64,000 nt of DNA from SIG435 sp045530725 (lineage in GTDB: Bacteria; Bacillota; Clostridia; UMGS1810): the NCBI GenBank assembly GCA_045530725.1, contig JAZSCT010000045.1:16330-80329 (forward strand). Reading direction: 5' to 3'. Each line of letters starts with the position of its first letter. The stretch's first letter is position 1. Positions 43,958 to 53,460 of the stretch are shown here, one piece after another. Made by a program: the position numbers and the translations under genes. The notes under the pieces were generated by a model, which was given only the letters and a program-made list of their open reading frames with translations, was not told where the DNA came from and searched no databases.

Positions 43958-44776
43958 GTGAATTTATTGTGTTATACACTTGCTTTGGAGAACAATCGGT
44001 TCTTCGGATTTACTTCTGATAAGTTTCTTGACGGACTGAGCGAATTGAATATCAGTCACAGTATGTTTTATACAAAAAACGAAAAAAAGATAGTTGTAAA
44101 ACTTTATATAGATGAAGAAAAAAGATATTTGTTATCAGGACTTCTTTGTGAGTATATAACAGAGAACTATTGCAAGAAAACTGCAAATTATCTGATTGAT
44201 AGAAATTACCCGTATTTTACACAAAAAGAAAAGGCAGATATCTTAAACAGATTGTTTCACAAAAATGAAAAAGAAAAGATAAAAAATCTCATCTCTGATT
44301 ATCTTATTAATAATGACAGATTTTATCCTGATGGATTTGCTACGTTTCGTCTGAATGAATTCTATCAATGTATGGATGATTCTATATCTGTTATGGTTGA
44401 CGAAATGCTTCTTAATAAGGAGTATATGGAGTTTGTGAAAATACTCAGGCAGTTTGTATCACTCAATGATTCAGGCGTGTTCAAAGTAAATATATATAAG
44501 CCCTATCAGGGAAATTATATTTTGCTTGATGAAAACAACAAGAAGATATCTTCGGATTTTGTAAATGAAGTTTCTTTTGAGATTGCCGAAGAAGAATTAA
44601 GTGTGCAGGATATGCTTTTGTCTGATCTTATCAGTCTTTCTCCGAAGATGATAATTGTTCACAACAGAGAAAATTTTGACAATCCGAAACTACTAAAAAC
44701 ACTTGAAATGGTTTTTGAAGGAAGCATGATGTATTGTGAAAGATGTAATATGTGTGAAAAATTTTTCAGAAAATGA
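43958..44776 (+). CDS. ytxC: Sporulation-associated protein YtxC
   Basis: The 272-residue protein fits the YtxC family: FYPDGFATFRLNEFYQ in the middle is the family hallmark, and the C-terminal MIIVHNRENF is also typical. YtxC is conserved among endospore formers and transcribed in sporulation, with no known biochemical role. The frame starts at GTG 43958, but GGAGGG ends only three bases before it; a TTG at 43967 would have better spacing, so the first three residues are uncertain. A Cys-rich end (CERCNMC) is notable. Confidence 0.82.
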   Translation: MNLLCYTLALENNRFFGFTSDKFLDGLSELNISHSMFYTKNEKKIVVKLYIDEEKRYLLSGLLCEYITENYCKKTANYLIDRNYPYFTQKEKADILNRLFHKNEKEKIKNLISDYLINNDRFYPDGFATFRLNEFYQCMDDSISVMVDEMLLNKEYMEFVKILRQFVSLNDSGVFKVNIYKPYQGNYILLDENNKKISSDFVNEVSFEIAEEELSVQDMLLSDLISLSPKMIIVHNRENFDNPKLLKTLEMVFEGSMMYCERCNMCEKFFRK

Positions 44777-44804
44777 TGACAAACAACTGTTGTTGTGATA
44801 TAAT
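44776..44804 (+). promoter_or_regulatory. Promoter for the radical SAM gene
   Basis: ATGACA (44776-44781), a 17-base spacer and TATAAT (44799-44804) overlap the end of ytxC. Confidence 0.65.
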
Positions 44805-44831
44805 AGATCATATTCTACTCCGGAGGAAAAA

Positions 44832-46493
44832 ATGAGGACTTTACTCACTACACTTAATTCCAAATATATTCATCACGCCCTTTCATTGAAATGTCTCAAA
44901 TCATACGCAAAGGGCTATGATGTAGTGCTCAGAGAGTTTACAATAAATGATAATATAGACGCTGTAATCAGCAACATTTACAAAGTGAATGCTGATATTA
45001 TAGCGTTTTCTTGTTATATATGGAATGTGGAAAAGACTCTTACCATATGTGATGCACTTAAAAAAATCAATCCTCATCTTATTATTATTCTCGGCGGACT
45101 TGAAGTGAGTTTTGATGCACCTGACATAATGAAAGATAACCTGTATGTTGATTACATTATACAGGGCGAAGGAGAAGTACCGTTTAAGAAGTTGCTTTCA
45201 TATCTTGAAGGAGAAATATCCCATATCAGTCAGGTAGAGTCTGTATGGTACAGAGATGGGGAAGATGTAAAATTTACGAAAATATCTCCTGCATATGATA
45301 TAAATCAGTATGAATTTGTATATGATGATTCCATATCTGACCTGAAAGGAAAGATCATATATTATGAATCATCCAGAGGATGCCCTTATAGTTGCAGTTA
45401 TTGTCTGTCAGGAAGGGATAATAAGGTTTCATTCTTAGATGTTGAAAGAGTAAAGAAAGAACTTAAATTCTTTATGGACAAGGGGGTAAGCCTTGTTAAG
45501 TTTGTGGATAGAACCTTTAATGCAGACAGACGAAGAGCAGATGAGATTTTTAAGTTTATTTCGGACAATCCTTCATCCACAAAGTTTCACTTCGAACTTG
45601 CAGGTGACCTTATAGATGGCAGTACATTAGAGATTCTTAAGTCTGTGCCCAAAGATGCTATGCAATTTGAAATAGGCGTACAAACTACCAATCCAAAGAC
45701 TATCGATGCCATAGGCAGAAAGATTGACTTTTCTTCCCTGAGTGAAAGAATAAAGCCTATAATCGAAATGGATAACATACACATCCATCTTGACCTTATT
45801 GCAGGACTTCCTTATGAAGATATTGTTAGTTTTAAAAAGTCTTTCAATGATGTGATTAAACTTAAGCCCCATATGCTTCAACTTGGATTTCTGAAACTAT
45901 TAAAAGGCTCAAAAATACGTAATGAAAAGGATAAATACGGATACGTGTTCAAGTCCCATGCACCTTATGAAGTGATAAAGAATGACTTTATGTCCTATGA
46001 TGATATTTCTTATCTTAAGGATATTGAGCATATTCTTGATATCTACTACAACAGCGGCGGGTTTCAAAATACATTTGAATACCTTCTCGGTGCTACCGAT
46101 GATCCTTTCAGTATCTTCCACAGAATACATATCTATTTTGAAGATAATTCATTGTATGATGTATCTCATTCTGTAGATTCATTGTTTGATATTATTTATG
46201 AAATATACAAAAGTGATTCTCAGGTTTTGAATAATATACTCAAAGACAGATTTATAAACAAAAACGCAAAAATCAAGCCGAAACTTCATACCGACGATGA
46301 GTTTTTGCAGAAGTGCTATGACTTTTTCAAGGATGATTCCATGATGGAAAAATATTATCCTGAATTTTACAATGTACCTGCAAAGAAGATTTTTAAGTTT
46401 CTTACCATAGAAAAGATTGGTGATAAGGCATATATATTCAGGACAAAGACAGGCGAATGCATAGATATTACCGAAGATTTTATCCGAATTTAA
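44832..46493 (+). CDS. B12-binding-domain radical SAM protein (DUF4080)
   Basis: The 553-residue protein has an N-terminal cobalamin-binding Rossmann domain (residues 1-135; no DxHxxG base-off motif seen). A radical SAM core follows whose cluster ligands are in SSRGCPYSCSYCLSG near 185-195 (CxxxCxxC). A C-terminal extension of the DUF4080 type completes it. Family members are annotated broadly as class B methyltransferase-like enzymes, with unknown substrates. The start follows CCGGAGGAAAAA. It is monocistronic between promoters. Confidence 0.9.
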   Translation: MRTLLTTLNSKYIHHALSLKCLKSYAKGYDVVLREFTINDNIDAVISNIYKVNADIIAFSCYIWNVEKTLTICDALKKINPHLIIILGGLEVSFDAPDIMKDNLYVDYIIQGEGEVPFKKLLSYLEGEISHISQVESVWYRDGEDVKFTKISPAYDINQYEFVYDDSISDLKGKIIYYESSRGCPYSCSYCLSGRDNKVSFLDVERVKKELKFFMDKGVSLVKFVDRTFNADRRRADEIFKFISDNPSSTKFHFELAGDLIDGSTLEILKSVPKDAMQFEIGVQTTNPKTIDAIGRKIDFSSLSERIKPIIEMDNIHIHLDLIAGLPYEDIVSFKKSFNDVIKLKPHMLQLGFLKLLKGSKIRNEKDKYGYVFKSHAPYEVIKNDFMSYDDISYLKDIEHILDIYYNSGGFQNTFEYLLGATDDPFSIFHRIHIYFEDNSLYDVSHSVDSLFDIIYEIYKSDSQVLNNILKDRFINKNAKIKPKLHTDDEFLQKCYDFFKDDSMMEKYYPEFYNVPAKKIFKFLTIEKIGDKAYIFRTKTGECIDITEDFIRI

Positions 46494-46516
46494 CTTGAAT
46501 TTAACCTTAATTGATA

Positions 46517-46546
46517 TTGACTGGTAATTATATACTCTGTTATAAT
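46517..46546 (+). promoter_or_regulatory. Promoter for trkA-trkH
   Basis: TTGACT (46517-46522), an 18-base spacer and TATAAT (46541-46546) precede trkA by 38 bases. Confidence 0.75.
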
Positions 46547-46583
46547 TTATTTGTGAAAAATTGTTTGAAAGAAGGATTTTGCT

Positions 46584-47942
46584 ATGAATATTATTGTTGT
46601 GGGCTGCGGAAATGTAGGCTACAAGATTGTAGAGCATTTAAGTAGTGAAAATGAACACAATATAACCGTTATCGATACAAAAAATGATGTAGTTCAGGAT
46701 ATTGTGAACCGATATGACATCATGGGTGTTGTGGGAAGCGGGTCCAGAATAGACATTCTTATGGAGGCAGGCATTGAACAGGCAGACATTCTTATTGCCG
46801 TTGCCAACTCTGATGAATTGAATCTTCTTACATGCTTTGTTGCGAAAAAACTTGCTGATTGCCAGACTATTGCAAGAGTAAGAAATCCCGAATATTCAAA
46901 ACAGGTTCATATATTCAAAGAAGACCTTGGTCTTGCTCTTATTATCAATCCTGAGCAGACTGCTGCAACAGAAATCGCAAGACTTCTGAGATTTCCTACA
47001 GCCATACAGATAGACACATTTGCAAAGGGAAGGGTAGAAATCCTCAAATTCAGAGTAAGTCCCGAAAGTATCTTGTGTAATATGAGAATTGCTGATATGC
47101 GATCAAAACTCAACTGCGATATACTTGTTTGCGGTGCAGAAAGAAATGAAGATACATTTATCCCTGATGGTAATTTTGTAATAGAAGAAGGAGATCTTCT
47201 GAGTATTGTAGGTTCTCCTGTGAATGTTTATCAATTTTTTGTAAAAATCGGAATCAAAACCAACCGTGTAAAAGATACACTTATTGTTGGTGGCGGCGAT
47301 ACTGCATATTATCTATCAAAGATTCTTATTAGTGATGGCATAAGTGTCAAGATAATCGAAGAAAACCTTTCAAGATGTGATGAACTTTCTGAACTTTTGC
47401 CAAAGGCAACTATTATTTACGGTGACGGTACAGACAATGAAATTCTTCTTGAGGAAGGGATTGAATACTGTGAATCATTTGTTTCACTTACCAATTCTGA
47501 CGAAGAAAACATCCTCCTCTCACTTTTTGCCATGAGCAAAACCAAAGGAAAAACTGTCACAAAGGTAAACAGAATTGCCTATGATAATGTGATTTCAAAA
47601 CTTGATCTTGATGCAGTAATCAATCCGAAAAGCATTACTGCAGAATATATCGTGAGATTTGTAAGAGCAAAGAATAACTCTATCGATTGCGATATAGAAA
47701 CAATGCATCTTATCCTTGACGGCAAGGCAGAAGCACTTGAATTTCATATCAAAGAGAATTCTCCTGTTGCAGGCAAAACTCTGGAAAGTCTCTCCCTTAA
47801 CCCAAATGTGCTTATTGCAAGTATTGCACGTCCGGGCGAGATAATCACTCCCGGTGGTAAGGATGTTATTATGAAAGGTGACAGCGTTATAGTTGTTACT
47901 ACCAATAAAGGATATAAGGATATAAGTGATATACTGAGGTAA
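46584..47942 (+). CDS. trkA: Trk potassium uptake system regulatory protein TrkA
   Basis: This 452-residue cytoplasmic gating subunit has two tandem RCK units. The first begins MNIIVVGCGNVGYKI, the NAD(H) Rossmann loop, with TrkA-C near 140-220. The second has LIVGGGDTAYYLSKIL near 233. Ligand (NADH/ATP or c-di-AMP) binding gates TrkH. The gene lies 5 bp upstream of trkH, forming a complete two-gene potassium uptake operon. Confidence 0.95.
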   Translation: MNIIVVGCGNVGYKIVEHLSSENEHNITVIDTKNDVVQDIVNRYDIMGVVGSGSRIDILMEAGIEQADILIAVANSDELNLLTCFVAKKLADCQTIARVRNPEYSKQVHIFKEDLGLALIINPEQTAATEIARLLRFPTAIQIDTFAKGRVEILKFRVSPESILCNMRIADMRSKLNCDILVCGAERNEDTFIPDGNFVIEEGDLLSIVGSPVNVYQFFVKIGIKTNRVKDTLIVGGGDTAYYLSKILISDGISVKIIEENLSRCDELSELLPKATIIYGDGTDNEILLEEGIEYCESFVSLTNSDEENILLSLFAMSKTKGKTVTKVNRIAYDNVISKLDLDAVINPKSITAEYIVRFVRAKNNSIDCDIETMHLILDGKAEALEFHIKENSPVAGKTLESLSLNPNVLIASIARPGEIITPGGKDVIMKGDSVIVVTTNKGYKDISDILR

Positions 47943-47947
47943 TAAAT

Positions 47948-49381
47948 ATGAATTACAGAATTATTTTCAATACTCTGGGGTGGGTAATGAATATTGAGGC
48001 ATTGTGTATGGTATTGCCTCTTATATGTGCAGTTATATACAACGAAAATGTGTTGGCATTTCTCTTGCCGATTGTATTATGTCTTCTTGTTGGGATACCA
48101 CTTACCATAAGGTCCCCCAAGAACAAAACTATGTATGCAAAAGAAGGCTTTATCATTGTTGCCTTAAGTTGGATTGCCATAAGTATTTTTGGTTCATTTC
48201 CGCTTATGATTTCAGGTGCGATTCCTGATTTCTATGGTGCTTTTTTTGAAACAGTATCAGGATTTACCACCACGGGTGCATCTGTTATATCAGATCTTAG
48301 TGTTGTGCCCAAGTCAATAATTTTCTGGAGAAGTTTCACCCATTGGATAGGCGGTATGGGGGTACTTGTGTTTCTTGTTGCACTTCTGCCTCTCTCAGGC
48401 GGAAGCAATATGTACCTTGTGAAGGCAGAAAGCCCCGGGCCTTCCGTTTCAAAACTTGTACCTAAGGTAAAGTCAACTGCAAAAATTCTTTATCTTATAT
48501 ATATCGGTATGACAATCATTCAACTGATACTTCTTCTTTGCGGCGGTATGCCTTTGTTTGAGTCAATCACTCTTACATTCGGTACTGCAGGCACAGGAGG
48601 ATTCAGTATAGTTAATTCGGGATTTGCTGATTATTCTTCATATGTGCAGATAGTATGTACAGTATTTATGATACTTTTTGGTATTGATTTTTCTGTGTAT
48701 TATCTTATTGTACTTGGAAGATTCAAAGATGCCATCCGTTCAAGTGAAGTAAGGACATATCTTTCTATAATTACAGTTTCCATAATTCTTATTGCATCCA
48801 ACTGCCTTTCTATGTATTCTTCAGTAGGAGAAGCCATAAAGCATAGTGCATTTCAGGTAGGATCAATCATTACTACAACGGGATATTCATCTGTTGACTT
48901 CAATTTATGGCCTGAGTTTTCAAAGACAATACTGGTTATCCTTATGTTTATCGGTGCCTGTGCAGGAAGTACAGGGGGCGGTATGAAGGTATCAAGAATA
49001 ATGATTCTTGTGAAAACTATCGTGAAGGAAATCAAGATCGCAGTTCATCCAAGAGCCACACACAAGGTGACAATGAACGGGCGTGTTGTTGCTCACGAAA
49101 CAATAAGAGCCACAAATGTATTTATGGTTAGTTATTTTGTGATTTTCTTTATTTCACTTCTTATAATAAGTATAGATAATCTTGGTTTCACTACAAACTT
49201 TACCGCTATTGCTGCTACAATCAACAATATCGGACCTGGACTTGATATGGTTGGACCTACATCAAACTTTGGTGTGTATTCATCCTTTTCAAAACTTGTC
49301 TTAAGTTTCAATATGCTTCTCGGAAGACTTGAGATATTCCCTCTGCTTACGCTTTTTTCACCATTTACATGGAAAAAATAA
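47948..49381 (+). CDS. trkH: Trk potassium uptake system channel subunit TrkH
   Basis: The 477-residue membrane protein is made of four M1-pore-M2 repeats. The four selectivity loops are visible: SGFTTTGASVI, FGTAGTGGFSIV, ITTTGYSSVDF and INNIGPGLDMV, each with the conserved Gly. The charged linker HWIGGMGVLVF is family-typical. It imports K+ (with Na+ or H+ coupling or as a channel) under control of TrkA encoded just upstream. The start follows TGAGGTAAT. Confidence 0.95.
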   Translation: MNYRIIFNTLGWVMNIEALCMVLPLICAVIYNENVLAFLLPIVLCLLVGIPLTIRSPKNKTMYAKEGFIIVALSWIAISIFGSFPLMISGAIPDFYGAFFETVSGFTTTGASVISDLSVVPKSIIFWRSFTHWIGGMGVLVFLVALLPLSGGSNMYLVKAESPGPSVSKLVPKVKSTAKILYLIYIGMTIIQLILLLCGGMPLFESITLTFGTAGTGGFSIVNSGFADYSSYVQIVCTVFMILFGIDFSVYYLIVLGRFKDAIRSSEVRTYLSIITVSIILIASNCLSMYSSVGEAIKHSAFQVGSIITTTGYSSVDFNLWPEFSKTILVILMFIGACAGSTGGGMKVSRIMILVKTIVKEIKIAVHPRATHKVTMNGRVVAHETIRATNVFMVSYFVIFFISLLIISIDNLGFTTNFTAIAATINNIGPGLDMVGPTSNFGVYSSFSKLVLSFNMLLGRLEIFPLLTLFSPFTWKK

Positions 49382-49401
49382 ATGATATGGAGTGATTCTA
49401 T

Positions 49402-50502
49402 ATGAAAAAGGTTTTAGCAATAATTGTATCTGTTCTGATCATATCTTCTGCATTTTCTTTCAACACCTTCGCACTTGGAGAGGTAGCGGGAAATGTTTAT
49501 GGAACAGATATAGTCACATATATTTACGATTGCCCTGTCACTTCATATAATATCGGAGGCAAAACCTGTATAGATGCCGAAATTCTCAACTGGTATTATG
49601 GTTTTGATGTGTATTGGTATGCTGATGAAAGAAAACTCACTATCGATGATAAGGGAGGCAGATTTTATTCAGGGCAAGCTGCAAGCGGTGAACTTGTGGA
49701 AAAGGTTTCTTCATCTGTTGGCGAGATTGTAGCAAAATATTATACAACAGATATTGTTACATATCTTAACGGCAGAGAAATCACGAGTTACAATATAGGC
49801 GGAAGAACAGTTATCCTTGCGGAAGAAATGAAAGATTTCGGTTATAGTGTCAGATGGATGGAAAAAGAAAGAAAACTATTCATCGATAAGCCTATGGATT
49901 TTTATAAATACAAAACCCAGATGGGAGATATCAAAACAATATATAAGTATGATTCCTATATTAACTTTGCCATAGAATGTATGGCAAATGTTATGCTTAT
50001 AAAGGATAAAAACAACTATAATGAAGTAATTATAGATAAGCCTCTCAAAGCAGTTTCTAACGGTATGGGAAGTCAGTATATTAAGTTTACTGATTTCGCG
50101 GATATACTTCAGGGCAAATGGATTATGCACGAAGAGATACTTACATCTGAGGATATGTCAGCACAGGGGTTGATTACCAGAAATGACAGATATGTATATA
50201 GTTTTGATTTCTTTTTCGATAATACAAAAGACCTTACTACAGTTGCAAAATCTCATAATACGTCACTTGGTCAATGGCCCAATACAAATGGCAAGATAGA
50301 AGTTGCATTTCTGTCACACATTTCACAGATCAATATCAACGGTCTTATGAGGTCAATATTTTCACAGCACGGCGGCAGGGTTTTCAATGCATATCTTATG
50401 ATATATAAGGATGAACTATATATACCCGTTCAGATGATTGCAGAAGTAATGGGATATGATCTGGCAACACTTGATATAGTATCTTATTCTGTTGACAAAT
50501 AA
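49402..50502 (+). CDS. Secreted protein with repeated copper-amine-oxidase-like stalk domains
   Basis: The 366-residue exported protein has a signal peptide (about 1-24, cleavage after TFA). Two tandem repeats follow, about 65 residues apart: GTDIVTYIYDCPVTSYNIGG with RKLTID, and TTDIVTYLNGREITSYNIGG with RKLFID. These match the Cu_amine_oxidN1 stalk domain of Firmicute surface proteins. A middle region without recognisable motif and a third, more divergent stalk-like unit (YIPVQMIAEVMGYDL) complete it. No catalytic residues were seen. The pyr promoter's -35 box is inside its final codons. Confidence 0.78.
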   Translation: MKKVLAIIVSVLIISSAFSFNTFALGEVAGNVYGTDIVTYIYDCPVTSYNIGGKTCIDAEILNWYYGFDVYWYADERKLTIDDKGGRFYSGQAASGELVEKVSSSVGEIVAKYYTTDIVTYLNGREITSYNIGGRTVILAEEMKDFGYSVRWMEKERKLFIDKPMDFYKYKTQMGDIKTIYKYDSYINFAIECMANVMLIKDKNNYNEVIIDKPLKAVSNGMGSQYIKFTDFADILQGKWIMHEEILTSEDMSAQGLITRNDRYVYSFDFFFDNTKDLTTVAKSHNTSLGQWPNTNGKIEVAFLSHISQININGLMRSIFSQHGGRVFNAYLMIYKDELYIPVQMIAEVMGYDLATLDIVSYSVDK

Positions 50503-50520
50503 GGGTAATTTTGGTATAAT
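50492..50520 (+). promoter_or_regulatory. Consensus promoter of the pyr operon
   Basis: TTGACA (50492-50497) and TATAAT (50515-50520) match consensus fully with a 17-base spacer. The -35 box overlaps the last codons of the upstream gene. Only about 16 bases of leader remain before the pyrC ATG, so no PyrR-type attenuator fits. Confidence 0.85.
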
Positions 50521-50542
50521 TTCATATTTAGGAGAGATGATT

Positions 50543-51802
50543 ATGACATATATACTCAAAGGTGCAAATGTGTATAACGGCAAGTCTTTTGAAAAGAAGG
50601 ATATTGTCGTAAAAGACGGTGTGATTTTTTCTTTTGACAAGTCCGCTGTTTCAGATGCACAGGAATTTGATTTTGAAAACAAATATATATTTCCTGGATT
50701 TACAGATGTACACGTACATTTACGAGAGCCTGGATTTGACTATAAAGAGACTATAAAGACAGGTACTATGGCTTCGGCACACGGCGGATATACAAATGTG
50801 TTCTCTATGCCAAACTTAAATCCTGTTCCAGATACTCTTATAAATCTTCAAAAACAACTTGATATTATCAAAAAAGACGCAGTAATAAATGTGTATCCTT
50901 ATGGCTCTATAACAGAGGGTCAAATGGGGGAGAAACTTTCCGATATGTCAGATATGGCACCTTTTGTAAAGGGATTTTCCGATGACGGAAGGGGAGTGCA
51001 GAACGAAGATATGATGGTTGATGCCATGAATATGGCTAAGTCACTTGGTCTTCCCATTGTTGCTCATTGTGAGGACAATTCTCTTCTTTTCGGCGGATAC
51101 ATCCACGATGGGGAATATGCAAGACTAAACGGTCACAAGGGAATCTGTTCAGAAAGTGAATGGGGACCTATAAAAAGAGATATTGAACTTATAAAGAAAA
51201 CAGGTTGCAAATATCACGTGTGTCATATTTCCACCAAAGAAAGTGTGGAAATTATAAGACAGGCTAAGAAAGAGGGACTAGATATCACCTGTGAAACAGG
51301 ACCTCATTATCTTATCCTCAACGATATGCAACTTAAGGAACATGGAAGATTCAAGATGAATCCCCCTATAAGAAGTGAAGAAGACCGTAAGGCACTTATT
51401 GAAGGTGTCATAGACGGTACTATAGATATGATTGCTACAGACCACGCCCCTCATTCCGAAGAAGAAAAATCAAGAGGCTTGGATAAGAGCCTTATGGGAG
51501 TTGTTGGTATAGAACAGGCATTCAGTCTTATGTACACTCATATGGTACGGACCGGTATTATCACACTTGAAAAACTCACAGAACTTCTTACCAAAAACCC
51601 TTGTGAAAGATTCGGTCTTGACTATGGTATAGAGGTTTCAAAAAAAGCAGATTTATGTGTGTTTGATCTTGACAAAGAATATGAGATCAGGCAAGCCAAT
51701 ATGCTTTCCAAAGGTAAATTCTCGCCATTTATCGGGGATAAAGTGTATGGTGAATGTCTTATGACAATGTGTGACGGAAAGATAGTATATGAAAAGAACT
51801 AA
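50543..51802 (+). CDS. pyrC: Dihydroorotase
   Basis: The 419-residue type I zinc amidohydrolase cyclises carbamoyl-aspartate to dihydroorotate. The metal ligands appear in DVHVHLREPGFDYKET (His-x-His-Leu-Arg), in later His residues (AHCEDN, CHISTKES) and in the catalytic Asp of IATDHAPHS. ATG 50543 is chosen because GGAGA lies 7 bases upstream; upstream in-frame codons overlap the promoter. First gene of a seven-gene pyrimidine operon. Confidence 0.94.
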   Translation: MTYILKGANVYNGKSFEKKDIVVKDGVIFSFDKSAVSDAQEFDFENKYIFPGFTDVHVHLREPGFDYKETIKTGTMASAHGGYTNVFSMPNLNPVPDTLINLQKQLDIIKKDAVINVYPYGSITEGQMGEKLSDMSDMAPFVKGFSDDGRGVQNEDMMVDAMNMAKSLGLPIVAHCEDNSLLFGGYIHDGEYARLNGHKGICSESEWGPIKRDIELIKKTGCKYHVCHISTKESVEIIRQAKKEGLDITCETGPHYLILNDMQLKEHGRFKMNPPIRSEEDRKALIEGVIDGTIDMIATDHAPHSEEEKSRGLDKSLMGVVGIEQAFSLMYTHMVRTGIITLEKLTELLTKNPCERFGLDYGIEVSKKADLCVFDLDKEYEIRQANMLSKGKFSPFIGDKVYGECLMTMCDGKIVYEKN

Positions 51803-51823
51803 AGATTTTAAGGAGAGAAAACT

Positions 51824-52555
51824 ATGTATCAGGGTATGTATGAAATCCTGTCCAACAGATTTATTGCAAAGAACACCTATGAAATGGTTTTGAAAGGTGA
51901 CACTTCTTCTTTGACAAAACCGGGACAGTTTATCAATATCAAACTTGAAGGAAAATACTTGAGACGACCCATATCAGTTTGTGATTATGATAAGGAAACA
52001 ACCACAATCATATATAAGGTTGTAGGTGGTGGTACAGAGCAGATGGCGGAAATGAAAAGTGGCGAAATGCTGGATATTCTGTCAGGTCTCGGAAACGGAT
52101 TTGACATTAATAAAGCAGACAAAGATGCGGTTTTGCTCGGTGGCGGTGCAGGTATCGCACCTATGTATAATCTTTGCAGAGAACTTATAAGAAAAGGCAC
52201 AGATGTTACAGTTATTCTCGGGTTTAACACAAAAGACGAAGTATATTACGAAGAAGAGTTTAAATCCCTTGGTGCAAAAGTATATATTACCACAGTTGAT
52301 GGTTCATACGGAGAAAAAGGATTTGTTACAGATGTACTCAAAAATCTTACATATTCCTATTTCTTTACCTGCGGACCTATGCCGATGTTTAAGGCGATAG
52401 AAAGTGTGGCAACTACTTCGGGGCAGTACAGTTTTGAAGAAAGAATGGGATGCGGATTCGGAGCCTGTATGGGATGCTCTTGCGAGACCAAATACGGCAA
52501 CAAGAGAATCTGCAAAGACGGTCCCGTGCTTATGAGGGAGGAAATCATATGGTAG
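51824..52555 (+). CDS. pyrK: Dihydroorotate dehydrogenase electron-transfer subunit
   Basis: PyrK (243 residues) carries FAD and a 2Fe-2S cluster and lets PyrD use NAD+ as acceptor. The FAD-binding segment is LRRPISVCDYD, the NAD motif is GGGAGIAPMYNLCREL, and the cluster ligands lie in MGCGFGACMGCSCET plus a later Cys (RICKDGP). It overlaps pyrD by seven bases, which matches the strict pairing of the two subunits in class 1B enzymes. Confidence 0.94.
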   Translation: MYQGMYEILSNRFIAKNTYEMVLKGDTSSLTKPGQFINIKLEGKYLRRPISVCDYDKETTTIIYKVVGGGTEQMAEMKSGEMLDILSGLGNGFDINKADKDAVLLGGGAGIAPMYNLCRELIRKGTDVTVILGFNTKDEVYYEEEFKSLGAKVYITTVDGSYGEKGFVTDVLKNLTYSYFFTCGPMPMFKAIESVATTSGQYSFEERMGCGFGACMGCSCETKYGNKRICKDGPVLMREEIIW

Positions 52556-53460
52556 ATACAAAAGTAACATTATCAGGTATAGAACTGTCAAATCCTGTTA
52601 TCCCTGCCAGTGGCACATTCGGATACGGATATGAATTTGCAGAACTATACGACATAAACTGCCTTGGAACTTTTTCTTTCAAAGGTACAACAAAGGATCC
52701 CCGTTTCGGCAATCCCACACCGAGAATCGCCGAATGTGAAAGAGGAATGATAAATGCAGTTGGTCTTCAAAACCCTGGTGTTGACAAAGTAATAAGCGAA
52801 GAACTTCCGAAACTTAAAAAATGTTTCAATAAACCTGTTATGGCAAATGTATCAGGGTTTTCTGTTGAGGATTATGCTTATACTTGTGAAAGACTCAACA
52901 GCGAAGATCAGATAGGGTGGTTTGAAGTAAATATCTCCTGTCCGAATGTTCACGGAGGCGGTATGGCTTTTGGTACATCACCTGAGATGGCGGCACTTGT
53001 TACAAAAGAAGTTAAAAAAGTTACAGATAAACCTGTGTTTATCAAACTTTCTCCCAATGTTACAGATATAGTGTCTATTGCAAAGGCATGTGAAGAAGAG
53101 GGTGCAGATGGGCTTAGCCTTATAAATACACTTTTGGGTATGAGAATCGATCTTAAGACAAAGAAACCTGTCATTCACAACAAGATGGGTGGTTTCTCAG
53201 GACCTGCTATCAAACCTGTTGCACTTAGAATGGTATATCAGGTCTATGAAGCGGTAAAAATTCCTATCATAGGTATGGGCGGAGTTGAAACTGCTGAGGA
53301 TGTAGTGGAAATGATGCTTGCGGGTGCTACAGCAGTAGAGGTAGGCGCTGCAAATCTTATAGATCCTTTTGCATCAAAAACAATTGTTGACAATCTGCCT
53401 ATGGTTATGGCAAAATATAACATAGAAAAATTATCAGATATAATAGGAGGAGCACACTAA
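52549..53460 (+). CDS. pyrD: Dihydroorotate dehydrogenase, class 1B catalytic subunit
   Basis: The 303-residue FMN enzyme oxidises dihydroorotate to orotate. Family motifs are SNPVIPASGTFGYG, VNISCPNVHGGG with the catalytic Cys of class 1 enzymes, and the FMN phosphate site IIGMGGVETAEDV. ATG 52549 follows AGGGAGG inside pyrK. A longer in-frame reading is possible but lacks a signal. Its TAA overlaps the pyrF ATG by one base. Confidence 0.95.
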   Translation: MVDTKVTLSGIELSNPVIPASGTFGYGYEFAELYDINCLGTFSFKGTTKDPRFGNPTPRIAECERGMINAVGLQNPGVDKVISEELPKLKKCFNKPVMANVSGFSVEDYAYTCERLNSEDQIGWFEVNISCPNVHGGGMAFGTSPEMAALVTKEVKKVTDKPVFIKLSPNVTDIVSIAKACEEEGADGLSLINTLLGMRIDLKTKKPVIHNKMGGFSGPAIKPVALRMVYQVYEAVKIPIIGMGGVETAEDVVEMMLAGATAVEVGAANLIDPFASKTIVDNLPMVMAKYNIEKLSDIIGGAH

